From Gnetum montanum (lineage: Eukaryota > Streptophyta > Gnetopsida > Gnetales > Gnetaceae), in assembly GCA_015680685.1 (NCBI GenBank), contig MNCI01023604.1, positions 158,268 through 222,267 of the forward strand: a stretch of DNA of 64,000 bases, written 5' to 3'. Below, one piece after another: positions 47,900-59,060 of the stretch; positions within the stretch are counted from its first letter, which is position 1; every line of letters begins with the position of its first letter. The notes under the pieces were generated by a model that made no database searches, was not told the DNA's origin, and saw only the letters and a list, made by a program, of their open reading frames with translations. The position numbers and the translations under genes were made by a program.

Positions 47900-49650
47900 A
47901 ATTTATACTAGGAAGTCATGCCTCCTACAATGGCTTCTTATTACTTTGTGAAGGCTATGGTTGCTTAGTTACTATTGTGATTACTACCTTTAGCTTGAAT
48001 GCATAAATAAGAACTCTCATATTTTGTTCCTTTGTCTTAGGATCATTGATTGTCTATTCTACTTCACCTAGGGTTGTGGTTCTTGATACTTTCAATGGGA
48101 TAGAGTAAGAAACATTTCTTTACTGTTAACAAACTAGATAATGAATTATTTATGTTTGATATCGAAAACTTAGTTCTTGAGCTCCTGGTAATTACTTTTT
48201 ATTTAGCTAGGTTCTGTAGGACCTTTTGCTAATCTTCAAATTTTGTTTTTGGAACCTTAGGTTTCACATTAACTATTTCTAATTTCTACTTGCTTCTTTG
48301 TAGAACTTGAAGTTGTTTTCATACAATAAGTATGAGTTGGTTACATCTCTAACTTGAATCTCAGCCTTCCAATGGTAAGCATCATAATATTTACATAGTA
48401 AAGATTGAAAAGCTCCATGCACTTCATAATTTTTATGATATGTAGCTCCTTTATATCAAAGATGGACTACCATGAATTTCCTTCAAGCTATTAGAGGGCT
48501 TCAATTAGCTTTGTTTTGGCCAATTAAATCATTTTTTTCTTTTTTCATACCAATCTTATCCTTGTAATGGTTCTTATGGTTATACTTCAAAGTATGATTT
48601 GTCCAAGTGGTGATTTCAATGGCTAATTTTTACCTCACTACCCATACATCCTCTATTGATAGATTCTTGTTCTTCACTACTAATCTTTGCACATCTACAT
48701 TAATCTTTACTAGTTTCTCCTACTAGTTCTTAGAATACTCTTTGAGTTGTTCTCTTTTTTTTTTTCTTTCTCAATCTTAAGAAATCTTACGTTCTTCTTG
48801 TCCATGTTATAATTCTCCTTGTGTACCTATGCAAGGTTCTTATTTTACATGACAATAAAATATATAATGGGTGTTATAGGAACCTTGAATGATTTTTTGA
48901 TTTTGTCCACTACCATCTCCATAGCTATTTCATACTCTTTTTGTGGCATGATGACCATTGTCATGCCTTCCTATTTTTCCAGCATTACTAAAAAACTTGT
49001 AGCATTGCTTGAAATTTATGATATTTTTTCTGAAGGGAAAGATACTATAACTCCTCCAATAGTGGGATTGACTTGGATAGTGGCTTATCTTCTTAGTGGT
49101 AAGAATTAGTTGGACACCTTATCTTGATGCAAACTAATGATTTTGAAAACCTCATTTAAATGGTTCATTGTAGGATGATAGTCCATTGGCTCACCACCAT
49201 GTTCTTATTACTGCTATCATAGTTATTTTAATATTTCTTCTACATTTCTGGTGTTCATGATTGACAAAGATGACACTTCTTCTTCTTGAAGCTATCGAGG
49301 TGGTATTTTCTTCATCATTTCTTACCATGATGTTGTTGTGACCATTCTGAGCATGGCATTGGAGTAGCACACTATCTCTCTTCTTTTGTAAAATTTTCTT
49401 ATAGATCAAGGAAAGAGGAGTGTCTTCCTACCATTTTTATTTTATTTAAATGGGTTGTCTATCTCTAGGAAACTGAGATGGAATAGGTTAGCATGAAACT
49501 TCCCATTGAGCATAGCATAGGCCTTGGCAAAGAAAGATGTGACTTTGCTTAGATGTGCCATGGGATTTAAATGGTGCATCATGATCTTGAAATATATTCT
49601 CTTTTCCTTGATAAGCACACAATACCCCTTATGATATACTCTATAATATC
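47900..49650 (-). pseudogene. Family-specific 3' ORF of element G
   Basis: The N-terminal piece EKRIYFKIMMHHLNPMAHLS then FFAKAYAMLNGKFHANLFHLS (about 49615-49470) matches EERIYFKISTYHLFLTKRLN of element D. The rest (to about 47900) is a stop-broken Lys/Glu/Asn-rich reading with coiled-coil character (QLKEYSKN, EKLVKINVDVQRLVVKNKNL). The very N-terminal domain seen in D is missing because of the deletion that joined RT to this ORF. Confidence 0.55.
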
Positions 49651-49689
49651 TCTAGATTCACTATTTCTTGCCTTTAGCATCATATTTAT

Positions 49690-49890
49690 GACCTTTGAGT
49701 AATTTCTTAGATCACTCTAGTTTTCTCATGATCTACCTCTATTCCTTGTTGTAATATTTGATGTCCTAGAACTATACCTTCTTGGATCATGAATTAGCTT
49801 TTCTACTACTTAAGCTTCAATTTAATTTCTATACATCATTTTAAAAGTTTATCCAAATGGTTTAATGCTTCCTCAAAATCAAAGCCATAT
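49690..49890 (-). pseudogene. RT scrap of element G
   Basis: YGFDFEEALNHLDKLLK, then FMIQEGIVLGHQILQQGIEV and DHEKTRVI: the segment just after the YxDD box (family: MVQEGIVLGH.IS..GIEVD). It starts after the catalytic box and stops within the connection. Confidence 0.75.
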
Positions 49891-49891
49891 A

Positions 49892-50388
49892 TGTAACATT
49901 CCATCCCTTGTAAAGGGAAAAATTGTACAATAATAATGTTACTAACTTTTGAAATAAGGGATGCCTCATTATGAGGAATCATGATTATTTATGATACCCT
50001 TGAAGAATGGATTTGATCTATGCCATTTAAGTCTAGGCTTAGAGGTCATGCTAGCATGGAGTTGTGGAGCTAAAATTGGCAAGTGATAGGAGCTAGGTGA
50101 AGTGGGACAAGAAGGAACTGATCACCCCTTTGGTTAGATAGCCTAACCATGGTGGCAATTCTAGATTACCTCTAAAGCCTTATGTGTCATAGGAAGATAA
50201 CCCAAAGGGAATTATAGTGTACCATTCATATCAATAAAAGTTTTTCTTTTGCTTCCTTACTATTAAATTCAATGCATCATAACATTTACCAAGTTATTCC
50301 ATTATATTTCCATTATAACATTTGCATGTACGATGAATTAAGTCATGAAGGATCGTCTTTTGATGACATCTAGAAATGGGATGTCACA
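49892..50388. repeat. Solo-LTR-like block, about 497 bp
   Basis: Starts TGTAACATTCCA and ends TGGGATGTCACA, whose reverse complement TGTGACATCCCA matches the start at 10 of 12 positions, both differences being transitions. Non-coding inside. Flanks do not give a clear 5-bp duplication (ATATA before; TTTTATATA after), so insertion details are unsure. Confidence 0.6.
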
Positions 50389-50587
50389 TTTTATATAAGA
50401 GAGAACCATGATTTAGGAAGCAAAGTAGAAGATAATAGTATTAAAATATATTATTATTACGATTATTATTTGAAGAGATACATCAAACATAAAAGAGAAA
50501 GTGGGATACATCAACAAAGTAGGAAGTAGAATAGAGGAACAAAGGAAGAAGGAATCAGTTGTTTGGTTTGATAAGATCAAAAATTAC

Positions 50588-52000
50588 CTTCAACTAGGCT
50601 TCTCGTTCCTCCTCCATATTGTCTTTTTTAACTAGTACTATCTTACATCATGTGAAACCATTGTACAATTTTTTTATGTAATTCAAAACACTTTTTGCTA
50701 CAGCCTATGCCTTATCCTTCTTTGGAAGTTTGACTTCTAGCAAATTCCCTTGAAGAGATTGATGGGTCATGTCATCTTGCCATTTTTTTCCCTTCCTCTA
50801 GATGTACAAAACAAGATTAAGTTATGAACAAAAATAAAATCAAATGAAGTGAAGAGGAAAAAAGAAAAAGAACAAGAACTACTCACTAAAAGTTAATCAT
50901 TTTCATCTTGAAGGATCTGTTCACAAGTTAGAAGATAACTAGCAAGACATGTGGTACTCTAATTCTTCTACGAGTTGTTCCAAATTTCTAAAAAAATCTA
51001 AAACATCCTTCAGAATTGGATAAAAGGAGGATGTAACACCAACCTACACTAGTTCATAATCTCCTTTAAAGTCATATAATCTATAATCCCTCATGTGGTA
51101 CATCTCTTCATGAATAAAATATGATGTATTCCTTGAAATCTATTGATCAAGATTTAGAAAAAGAATAATTTCTTCATTGGTTGTTGCCACCATTTATCCT
51201 AGTGAGAATGGGGAACCCAAGATGATAATTGAAGAAGTAATTGAAATGAACCCAAGGACTGAAGCCAGCATAGCCTATGGTAAAGAACCATTTTCTATGG
51301 TTACATGAGAAGAGGTCATAAGCGGGAATCTCAATGACGAAGTGGGAGTCTATTTAGAGAATGTATCTTGGATGTTATTACTCCCCAACTCTTGGATGAA
51401 GAACCTCAAACATAGAGAGATCTACAACACAAAATAATGAACATGAAGTCAACATCACATAAGAATATGAAAGAAAAGGAAACTATTCAAACATTAGATA
51501 TAATTAAATTTACCTCAAGATCCCTTCCTTTATCTTTCTATTTGGTGCTATCCTTTCATTATTTGACATCCTTATTTTGTTTGAAACTTAAAATCACTAG
51601 GTTACTAGAACCTTTTCAAGTATTTTGTTTTTATAAAATGAAAAATTTATTAGAAAAAAAACTATACAAAGTAAAAAAAAATAAAGTAGGCTATTAAATA
51701 AAGATATATAAACCTTAGAATTGAGCCCTATTGCCATCAAATTTTCCTTTGAAGTTGATTGGTCTCTTTCAAAAGTTTGAGCACCTTCCATTTGCTTCAT
51801 TTGAAGCCCATATTGCACTACCAATAAATGAATAAAAACATATACTTAACAAACAAGCAAAATAAAATGTATAAATATATAAATATATATAATACCTTGT
51901 TGGTTTCTTTAGGATTTTGAGCATGTTTAAAGGCCCTTTAACCTTTCTTTGCATCCTTGATCTAGCTCCTTACAACCCTCTCTTCTTCAAGAAATATGAG
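50588..52000 (-). pseudogene. Decayed multi-exon host-type gene fragment, unrecognised, cut by element C
   Basis: Four exon-like blocks on the minus strand are separated by intron-like, T-rich stretches with GT...AG ends. Block 1: 52000-51896, donor AAG|GTATTA. Block 2: 51817-51714, acceptor TTGGTAG|, donor CTAAG|GTTTAT. Block 3: 51421-50887, acceptor TGTTGTAG|, donor A|GTGAGT. Block 4: 50797-50588, acceptor CATCTAG|, donor GAAG|GTAATT. Introns are 78, 292 and 89 bases. Blocks 1-3 stay in one frame across both junctions; block 2 is fully open; block 3 keeps one frame for 178 codons with 9 stops, mostly TAG or TGA at former CAG or CGA. The 3/4 junction does not fit exactly. Readable parts include ENLMAIGLNSK, YDFKGDYELV and FYPILKDVLDFFRNLEQLVE. 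No retroelement, transposase or other known domain recognised. Block 1 stops exactly at the 5' LTR of element C, so the rest lies beyond that insertion. Function unknown. Confidence 0.6.
51996..52000. repeat. Candidate target duplication of element C (ATGAG), left copy
   Basis: Five bases immediately before the LTR start TGATGAAG. The partner copy would lie beyond the window. Confidence 0.4.
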
Positions 52001-52792
52001 TGATGAAGCATCATGTTTTGGATGCATTGATGGGATGCCATTGATGCAACCCTATCAATAGAATCTCATCAACATGATTCCATCAATGTAGGGTTTGACG
52101 TATTGACCTGTACTTGTTGACGAGGCATCCTATTTCACCTATAAATGTGCATCTCCTACTGCATTTATGAAATTCTTTTCATAAGTTGTAACGAAGCACT
52201 AGTAGTTTTTTCACTTAAAAGTTAGAATATTTTCTAAGTGCCCACAATAGAAGTCAAAGAGTGTACGGAGCATTATTCAAGCATTGTAGTGTGTGTGAAA
52301 ATAAAGGCAATCTTTCTAATTAAACCTTATGGAACTTGGACTAGATTAATTATTTCTTTAATCATTTAATATTTTAAGAAATTTTCTTTAATTTTTTAGT
52401 AGCAATTAATTAATTAAGCTATATTAAATAATGATTAATTAAAAAACATATGTACAACCACTTCAAGCATATGTGTAACACTTACTAATCCTAGTGATGC
52501 TTAACATTTGGTAACCCAATAGTATTATATGTGTTTAGGATGTGTATAAAAAGTGAGAATGGATGCTTATGTTAGCATTAGTTAAGTATGATCTAGTTAG
52601 ATTAATTTAGTAATTAATTACCTTATTCTTTATTTTTTTATTCTTAGGTGACTTAGAACATAAAAAGATAAAAGTGATAAAAATCATATGCCTTAGTTAT
52701 ACTTAACCTAAAAGTCCTTGGAATTCAATCGGATCATGCATAAATGCTTATGATTCATATGGTTGGGTGTAGGATCTACTCACTACTCATCA
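52001..52792 (+). repeat. 5' LTR of element C (792 bp)
   Basis: Starts TGATGAAGCATC and ends TACTCATCA. U3 has CATTGATG/CATCAATG words, then TATA-like CACCTATAAATGTGC at about 52137. It shares GGTAACCCAATAGTATTAT with LTR G (inverse). It is collinear with the LTR at 61414-62387 in reverse. Confidence 0.9.
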
Positions 52793-52793
52793 T

Positions 52794-52811
52794 TGGCACC
52801 ATTGCTGGGGA
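52794..52811 (+). other. Primer-binding site of element C (tRNA-Asp type)
   Basis: TGGCACCATTGCTGGGGA, one base after the LTR; the complement of a plant tRNA-Asp 3' end reads TGGCGCCGTTGCCGGGAA (recalled). All four differences are transitions. Confidence 0.85.
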
Positions 52812-52954
52812 CTTTTAGTTAGTAATGTGCACTATCTAGGACTTTGTGAAAATTATTTGAGATCATTGGAATGAATCCTACATTCACAACCATTTGAATA
52901 ATAATTATTTTTATTATTATTAAAGCACACTATTATTTTTTCCTTTAAGTGAAA

Positions 52955-55430
52955 ATGTCCTCATCTCACATGCATGATGAATCAAAACTACTAATGACCC
53001 TAGAATTAAAAGTGGTGTATACTCATCTAGATGAGTTTGTGCCTAATTTCACATTCATCCTACACCAAGATGAATAGTTGTAGTGGAGAGACATGGAGGG
53101 CAATGTTGTGTTACCGCTCAACTAATCTATTCGTAGGGTGCTACTCCAAATTTTTAAGAGATTTGGCTTCTAAGATCTTCATGAGGAAGACATTGTGTAG
53201 GGCCATGACTATCGGAACTACCATCCCATTGAAACACAATGCAAAAGAGATTGGTACTAGGAGAAGCACCATTAAGCTATGAAGGGGAAATGGTTCACTA
53301 ATCCCTTGTTCCTACTAAAACAAAAATATAATAAGGGTCCTTCATCTGGGATATTTTTCAAGATGAAGATTCTCCATCTCCTAACTTCCATGAAAGAGGC
53401 TTGAAGCCAAACTTACAATCCATTATCAACAATCCTAGTTTAGAAAAAAGTGGGAGTCAAGGTAGGGGCCTATGTAAGCATCATGATGATGATAAATCTA
53501 ATTATCATGGTCATGACAAGTGGAGAGGATGTGACATACACTATGATGGTGGAAATCCTCTTTCCTCTTCATCCTCTTCATCTACATCTTCTTCTTCCTC
53601 CTCTAAATTTGATTAAAATTATAGAGGATGAAACCATGATTAACAATGATCATAGGCCTCATCATGAATGAAGGGGTAGTAGAGGACATCATAGACATCA
53701 TTTAAATCATGATGATGATGAGCCTTTCCTTGCAACTAAATGTATATTGAATATTGTAGAGGCCATGAAAATTCCAACCAAGCATGTGAAAGATAGTAGA
53801 ATCAAGGGATTAGATAAAAGTAATATTCCTATATTTGAGGGGGGATATAACTCAGATTTATAGATCCATCTTCAAACCTTCTACCATGCTTGTGCCTTAT
53901 AGAACATTGAAAATGATTGGTAGAAACTTAAGTTATTTTTTAGGATATTCATAAAAGAAGCTAAAAGTTGGTATTGCTCCTTAGAGCTAGAATCAATCCT
54001 AACATGGAGTCTGATGCTTGAGTTGTTCGATGATAAATATCAAACATACTCTCAAGTGTCCAACCTTAAAAAGCATATCCAAGATTGGTAACAAGAAATA
54101 CATGAGCCCATAGAAATAGCCATGAGTAGGTATTGTTCTCTTTTGCATTAATGTTTTGGCCATGAATATTCAAAGCAAGAGTAGCTTTGCCATATTAGAG
54201 ATGTGCTTTGATCAGAAACATAGAGGACTCTTGGTGTCTATGCCTAAGGGATATTGTTATAACTTAGAGCTCATTAGATCCAAAGGTTGATTGAACAAGA
54301 TGGAAAAGAAGAAGGAGAATTGAGAAAATGGAAAACTATTGAGGAATATAATCAAGACCCTTCGATCAGAAAATGGAGGTCCGATTCTATGACAATGAGG
54401 AGAAGGCACCACTTGATGAATTAGTGTAGTGAAAAACCTTACTGAATCAAAAATATTTTTTTTTTTTTGAAATTTTAGCCAATGTGGATAAAATGTGAGA
54501 ATCTTTGGATGAAAAATTGCATACTACTGTGAAAATTGCAAAATAATTGAAAGAGTGAACTAGTAATCATGAGCACAAGAGAATGAAAAAAGCTAAACAT
54601 ACCTACTAGAGAGATAAGGATAAGGCTATTGTAGGAGAAGAGGTTGTGGAGTCAAAATCTGATGATGATGGTGGATGTAACATTAGCCAATATGAATATC
54701 CTAAGGGATGTTTCCTTATCATGTCACACTTGTAGGAGTTTGGGATATATGCTTTGAATCCTAAGATGGCAAGGAGGCAAGCACCTAGAAGATTGCCTTA
54801 TCCTCAAGGCAATCCCAGGGAGTTCCACCAACAATAAACTTATTATTCAAGTGGAGCCCCACCATAACCATATGAGTAGTATCATTAGTGAAAACATCCA
54901 TAGTTGTGGGAGATGCCACCACCTAGGTAGCAGTACTCTTATATAGATAGCTTGATTCATATGGATTCTATGGTCAGCAACCCATGTCTCGACATGGCTC
55001 TTCAAGTCACACCTCATTTCAACATTACTACTACCCTTTTGAGTATTATAGAGCTCATTCACCATCTCCCAAAGGGGAATCCCTATACCCTTATCATCCT
55101 TCTAATCCTTTTGTACATGCTACTCTACCCTCAACCCAATTATCATTTTCTCCATCCATGAAGGATGAAATTCTCACATAGCCACAACAACATAATACTA
55201 CCAAGGCTGTTAACTTATAGCTTGTTTCATAGCCAAGTGTTTTAGTTACTAGATCCTGTAAATGATCATTCTTCCAAACCAATAGTCCTAAAAATCCCTC
55301 ACTAACTCATGCAACTAGTCATCCTATGTCTCCTTCATCCTATGCATCTATTCCTTTTGACTACCCTTTAAACCAAATGCCTTACAAAATCTCCATAGTC
55401 ATGTTAACTCATGTTGTATCCAATTAGATC
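52955..55430 (+). pseudogene. Gag polyprotein of element C
   Basis: ATG at 52955 (MSSSHMHDESKLLMTLELK) follows a 150-base leader. The N-terminal part has FTFILHQDE and WRDMEGNVVLPL (to about 53120). Then a His/Asp-rich zone with a Ser run (53480-53620), the core gag fold (LDKSNIPIFEGGYNSD at about 53810; LFFRIFIKEAKSWYCSLELE at about 53935), and the block CNISQYEYPKGCFLIMSHL (about 54680-54735), then ALNPKMARRQAPRRLPYPQ. A Tyr/Pro-rich tail (HYYYPFEYYRAHSPSPKG) leads to protease. Readable frames are interrupted by about twenty stops. In element D the block has a second Cys (CVVC). Confidence 0.78.
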
Positions 55431-55439
55431 AAGGTTGGA

Positions 55440-55903
55440 AACCTTCCTAGGAAAAGAGCTAATCCTATAAGTCCCCTCATCTACTTGCATATCATTGGGA
55501 ATGAGCCATGAAAGGCTCTTCTTGATTTAGGTTCTAGTTTCAATATGATTTCTCATGAAATGTACAAAGCCTAGAACTTACCTCCTCTCAAGAAGAACAA
55601 CAATTTTTTAGAATTAGTAGATCAATCCATAACTATTTCCTTGGAACTAGTAGAGGATATTATGACCACTATCTATGGGTGGCCCTATCTTGCTAATTTC
55701 CTCATGATCAAGGTCAACAACTACAAGGGGAACTTTCCAATTATTATTGGAAGGACTTGGTTGAGCATCATTGATGTGGAAATGGACATTAGGGACCTCT
55801 ACCTAGAGATTTCCATGGAGAATGGATTTGGAAAAGTCGAGAAAAAAAGAGTTTCATGCATCATGTATAGTGATACAAGGTGCAATTATGTGCAAAAACT
55901 TTG
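55440..55903 (+). pseudogene. Aspartic protease of element C
   Basis: Active site ALLDLGSSFNMISHEMYKA at about 55515-55572, Asp codon at 55524-55526. Then NNNFLELVDQS, the open 87-residue stretch at 55641-55904 with MELVEDIMTTIYGWPYLANF, MIKVNNYKGNFPIIIGRTWL and ENGFGKVEKKRVSCIMYSD. D-L-G instead of D-S/T-G is usual in this group. Best-preserved protease in the window, with few stops. Confidence 0.82.
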
Positions 55904-56454
55904 ATTTGTAAAAACTACGTCAATATTAGCATGAAAACTATGTGCAAATAAATCTAAAATTCAGAGGTTCTTGTATAAAGTAACCACAAAACAAGAGGGT
56001 ACCTAAAGATTGACAACTAATCCTAAAACTAGCATACTTTGCATGGAACCAACTAAGAGCTTAACATATGCCTATGTTGCAGACATGGGTGAATTGGAGC
56101 AAGTTCATTACCAACTCTTTGATGATGAACGTGATGATACTTATTGGGAAGTGTTGGAAATCACTAGAAATTTCAAATAGGAGTCCTTACAGTGAAAAGC
56201 ACTACCTTTTGGCATGGAGTATGAATTTTTGAAAAATGGCAAGTTGATGATAATCAATGCTAATCCTACACTTAAGTAGTGAAATATGCTATTGAATTTG
56301 ATCAAAAAATGGTCAATAGCCTTTGCTTGGTCCTATGTTGAACTCATAGTGATTGATCCTCGAATATGCTAGCATTGCATCTATACTAATCCTTCCATCA
56401 AGTCAAAGAGGTAGCCATAGAAGCAATTGAAACCCAAGCTGAAGTAGATCATTA

Positions 56455-57150
56455 AAGAGGAAATTTAACAACTCCTCAAGATGGGGTTCATCTATCAAAT
56501 TGTGGATGAAGAGTGGGCTAGTCCACTTGTGATTGTACCAAAGAAAGATTGCAAGTGGAGGGTGTATATTGAATTCAGGCTATTGAACGTGATGATGTTC
56601 AAAGATAATTTCTCATTACCATTTGTGAACCAAGTTTTGAATACTATTTTTAGGCATTATTTTAATAGATTTCTAGATGGTTATAGTGCTATAACCAAAT
56701 TTAGATATCACTAGAAGATCAATACAAAACAACATTTATGAGTCCCTATGGGACTTTTGCATATAGAAAGATGTCATTTGGTCTACGCAATGTCTCTACA
56801 ACCTTCTACTACCTTGTCCTTAGCATTTTTTAGTAGTAGATTGGTAGTGGGATGGAAGTTTTCATGGATGACTTCTCCACCTATGGCACTAACTTTGAGA
56901 AAGCATTGGACTATCTTGAGCAAGTGCTTAAAAGGTGCATGAAGACCAATCTTTCACTCAATTGGTAATAGAGCCATCTCATGGTTGAGGAGGGCATTGT
57001 GGTATGTCATAGAATTTTTCAAGTATGGATTGAGGTGGACCTTGAAAAGATTAGGATCATCCAAGAAATAACCTATTAGTTGGAAACTGTTAAAGACATC
57101 TAGTCATTCCTTGGACATACTAGCTACTACTGGTAATTCATGGAGAATTT
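56455..57150 (+). pseudogene. Reverse transcriptase of element C
   Basis: The open 77-residue part (56481-56714) reads IVDEEWASPLVIVPKKDCKW, then RVYIEFRLLN where the family has R-V-C-I-D-F/Y-R, DNFSLPFVNQVLNTIF and FLDGYSAITKF. The next frame contains the MGLLHIERCHLVYAM shadow of PYGTFAYRKMSFGLRN. Catalytic box VFMDDFSTYGTNF with Met-Asp-Asp at 56863-56871. After stops: EKALDYLEQVLKRCMKTNLS, MVEEGIVVCHRIFQ and VDLEKIRIIQEIT. Both catalytic Asp of the box are retained, but the first palm Asp region is changed. Confidence 0.85.
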
Positions 57151-57289
57151 CTTTAAGTTTATTAAAGTGTTGGTTGAGCTTACAAAGAAAGATGCTCTAT
57201 TTGTATGGACTAAGGAATGCAAAACGTTATTCTAGAAACTTAAAGAAAATCTTGTAGAAACTTGAAATCTATGAGCACCTAATTGGTCT

Positions 57290-57665
57290 TGTCCATTTCA
57301 CATCATGATGGACACATCAAACTATGCCTTGGGAGTTGTGCTTATGTAGTTGGACAACTAAAAATGTCCTTATTACATCCACTATGCAAGTCAAATCATT
57401 GTGGATGCATAGCTTAACTACACCACAATAGAGAATGAGTTGATGACAATGGTGTATGCCTTGAAGAAGTTTAGAAACTATGTGCTTGGATACAAGGTCT
57501 TTATGCACATTGACCATAGTGTTGTTTGCTTTCTTATGAACAAGCTGACAATGAGCCCCCATATCATATGATGGCTAGTGATCTTATAAGAGTTCAATCT
57601 TACAATGGTAGATTGAAAAGGAACTAAGAATATGGTCGCTGATCAATTGTATTAATTTCAATGGA
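57290..57665 (+). pseudogene. RNase H domain of element C
   Basis: MMDTSNYALGVVLM (about 57307), YIHYASQIIVDA then TAG at 57410-57412, LNYTTIENELMTMVYALKKF, RNYVLGYKVFMHIDHSVV, PHII and KNMVADQL at about 57628. The Asp-Ser/Thr-Asn, Glu and Asp-His landmarks of RNase H are all visible. Confidence 0.82.
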
Positions 57666-57829
57666 ACAAGAAAGAGGAGAGCCCACTTTCTAATTAATTT
57701 CATAATGAACATCTCTTTGTCAGTGCAATAAATGAACAAGTGCCCACTGAACCTACATGGTATGATGGCATCCATACTTATCTTCTTGCTTAGGAGATGC
57801 CACAAGAGTTAGATCATAGAAAGAAAAAA

Positions 57830-59060
57830 TAATGTTTTCATTAAGCGAAATGCTTCATGGAGATCAATGGACACCTTTACAAGGTGTGTGCCAATGACTT
57901 GGTTCATTGGTATGCACCTAATGCTACTCAACTACATGTTCTCTAAGATGCTCATGAAGGCCCTTATGGGGGCCACTATGTAGGGAGACACATAGCAATT
58001 AAGATCCTTATGGTAAGGTATTATTGGCCAACAATCTATATGGACATCCATCAATTCATCCACTCTTGTGAATGCTCACAATGAGACGATGGAATGACCA
58101 CTCAATTGAATGGGTCTCAGTAGAACCACTAGAACTCTTCAATATCAATGGCATTTAGTTCATGCATTCCATCATACCCATTTCAAAATAAAAGATGTAT
58201 ATAATAGTATTTGTTAACTATTATACAAAATAGGCAGAAGCAACAACTGTCATCAACTATACATCTTTCACTACTACTCGATTTGTACAAAAAAATGTTG
58301 TAAATATGTTCAAGATGCCATATGCACTGATTTCTAACAATGGTGCTCATTTTGTAGGTGCTACTTTTCATAAGCTCATGCAACACCTAGGGGTTGAACA
58401 TAATTTAACAACACCTTACCACCCCCAAGCCAATAGTCAAGCAGAGGTTACCAATATGAAGATCTCAAAAATCTTAACAAGAATAATTAGAAAATATAGA
58501 AGAGACTAGAGAACAAAACTCAATGATGTACTCTAGGCATACCACTTAACATGGAAACTCTCTATGGGCTATTCTTTCTATGATCTTGTGTATGGAAAAT
58601 TACCAACTATTTTAATCCAATCTGAGATTTGTACACTTTCAATAGATTGTGACCTTGATCTTAATCTTAGCCTAACATAGAAAGAAATATTGATCAAACT
58701 TGATGTGCTAAATAAGAATACATTGGTGGCCTATCCTTGAATGAAGTGCATAAGGCAGTCAACAAAAAATTGCAATGACCTTAGAATATGGAAGGTAGAA
58801 CTTCAACCTAGAGACAATGCCCTCTACTAGAACCCCACACATGTGCTTCAATGAACTAAGTTCTAAATATTATGGAAAGGACCTTACATTAGTTACAAAA
58901 CCTTTTCTTCTGGGGCCATGTTGATCTACAAACCTAATAGCCCAAACAAAAAGCAACTAGTCAATATGAAACAAGTAAAACCTTTTCATGAGCCCAAGAA
59001 AGCTAGTGAAAATAATGCCTTCTTGGATGGACAACCACACAATTTTTTTTTGAATCACAT
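57830..59060 (+). pseudogene. Integrase of element C
   Basis: Zinc-binding part: DAHEGPYGGHYVGRHIAIKI then RYYWPTIYMDIHQFIHSCEC (about 57945-58080), where the first Cys pair is Cys-Glu-Cys instead of Cys-x-x-Cys. Core: an open 67-residue piece (58306-58509) with LISNNGAHFVGATFHKLMQH, PYHPQANSQAEVTNMKISKI; Ser-Asn-Asn-Gly stands where active enzymes have Ser-Asp-Asn-Gly, so the second catalytic Asp is lost, while the Glu remains. The C-terminal part runs through LPTILIQSEICTLSIDCDLD to about 59060. Confidence 0.84.

Larger units (their letters stand above)
46894..49890 (-). mobile_element. Element G: 3' part of an A/C-family element
   Basis: Minus order: a scrap of RT (49890-49690), the 3' ORF (about 49650-47900), polypurine tract (47682-47700), 3' LTR (47681-46894). 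RNase H, integrase and the long non-coding region seen in A and C are absent between the RT scrap and the 3' ORF, so an internal deletion of several kb occurred. Its 5' side ends at the solo-LTR-like block at 49892. Confidence 0.78.

Noticed and set aside
48819-49109. 96-residue plus-strand reading as a gene
   Set aside because: Antisense to the 3' ORF of element G, which has counterparts in other copies.
53450-53671. Met/Ile/Leu-rich plus-strand reading in another frame
   Set aside because: It is a shadow of the His/Asp- and Ser-rich gag segment of element C.
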